DNA of 5,851 bases, from NCBI GenBank assembly GCA_024691145.1, contig JAILNW010000174.1, positions 1 through 5,851 on the forward strand. The letters are read 5' to 3'. The position numbers and the translations under genes were made by a program. The stretch comes from Lachnospiraceae bacterium. Its GTDB lineage: Bacteria; Bacillota; Clostridia; Lachnospirales; Lachnospiraceae. This document shows, in pieces, positions 5,545-5,851 of this stretch; the first letter of the stretch is position 1, and every line of letters starts with the position of its first letter. The notes beneath the pieces were generated by a model. That model did no database searches and was not told where the DNA came from. It was given only the letters and a program-made list of their open reading frames with translations.

Positions 5545-5851
5545 TTATTTTTGCCTGATTTCCATACGATTTATGGACTTTCCTTCCTCAACAAACCTGC
5601 TTTCATACTCTGTCATAACGTTACCTTCTACGTACTGGCTATTATGAAGATCTCTTGTTACACTTACAAAATCCCAGTCTGCTATCTTAACCTCTTCTAA
5701 TGAAAAATCAAACAATTCATCGTTATCTGTTTTAAATATAACACTTCCTTCTTTCTTAAGAATATTGCTATATCTTTTTAAAAACTCCTTTGATGTAAGT
5801 CTTCTTTTTGCATGTCTTTCCTTAGGCCATGGATCAGAAAAATTAAGATAA
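5545..5851 (-). CDS. trmB: tRNA (guanine-N7)-methyltransferase, C-terminal part
   Basis: The last 101 codons of a protein are present, starting in mid-gene at the window edge and ending in TAA at 5547-5545. TrmB is an S-adenosylmethionine-dependent Rossmann-fold enzyme that makes m7G at position 46 of many tRNAs. The family signature YLNFSDPWPKERHAKRRLTS (first 20 visible residues) carries the DPWPK...H.KRR substrate and catalytic segment. The C-terminal TEYESRF...GKSINR region (about visible residues 80-95) matches the conserved T-x-Y-E motif. Family members usually have a little over 200 residues, so roughly the first half lies beyond the window. The end appears intact. tRNA-Lys(CUU), a potential substrate with G46, follows 114 bp downstream on the same strand. 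Confidence 0.93.
   Translation of the reverse strand, partial: YLNFSDPWPKERHAKRRLTSKEFLKRYSNILKKEGSVIFKTDNDELFDFSLEEVKIADWDFVSVTRDLHNSQYVEGNVMTEYESRFVEEGKSINRMEIRQK

Noticed and set aside
5528..5545. A-T-only hairpin (AAAAACAA/TTGTTTTT) just after the trmB stop as a trmB terminator
   Set aside because: The stem has only two G-C pairs, a 2-nt gap between its arms and no separate U tract, so it is too weak to call.
5435..5647. Open frame of 70 codons on the plus strand across the tRNA promoter and trmB end
   Set aside because: It is antisense to the conserved trmB C-terminus and to the tRNA promoter, with no ribosome site.

Overview
This is an AT-rich bacterial chromosome segment with short intergenic gaps, strong AGGAGG-type ribosome binding sites, textbook sigma-A promoters (17-bp spacers) and factor-independent terminators. 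The gene content (a MoxR/DUF58 operon, an AI-2E/PerM-family permease, TrmB, and an LRR protein whose cap and repeats resemble clostridial internalin-like proteins) points to a low-GC Firmicute, most likely a Clostridia/Lachnospiraceae-type organism. The assignment is inferred from style and protein flavour, not from a marker gene.

Layout. Positions 1-2199 (minus strand) hold a two- or three-gene operon: a MoxR AAA+ ATPase, then a DUF58 membrane protein 12 bp downstream, then the first eight codons of a possible third gene running off the left edge. The 142-bp gap before position 2357 carries two back-to-back promoters. One drives moxR leftward. The other drives a 496-aa protein rightward, with five predicted membrane helices followed by an LRR domain. 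This gene converges on an AI-2E-family transporter (minus strand, TTG start), and a perfect 14-bp hairpin between the two stop codons can serve both. Upstream of the transporter are its promoter, which overlaps a palindrome, then the terminator of a tRNA-Lys(CUU) gene, the tRNA itself, and the tRNA's own promoter. The right edge holds the C-terminal 101 codons of trmB (tRNA m7G46 methyltransferase).

How the parts relate. MoxR and DUF58 are a known pair: a chaperone-like ATPase and its membrane-anchored partner. The divergent LRR membrane protein shares their regulatory region and may share control, but a functional link is inference. trmB and tRNA-Lys lie in the same direction, and the tRNA carries the G46 that TrmB would methylate, but each appears to be a separate transcription unit. 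Most of the window is ordinary core-genome material. The least familiar element is the polytopic LRR protein. No mobile element, CRISPR array, riboswitch or phage signature was seen.
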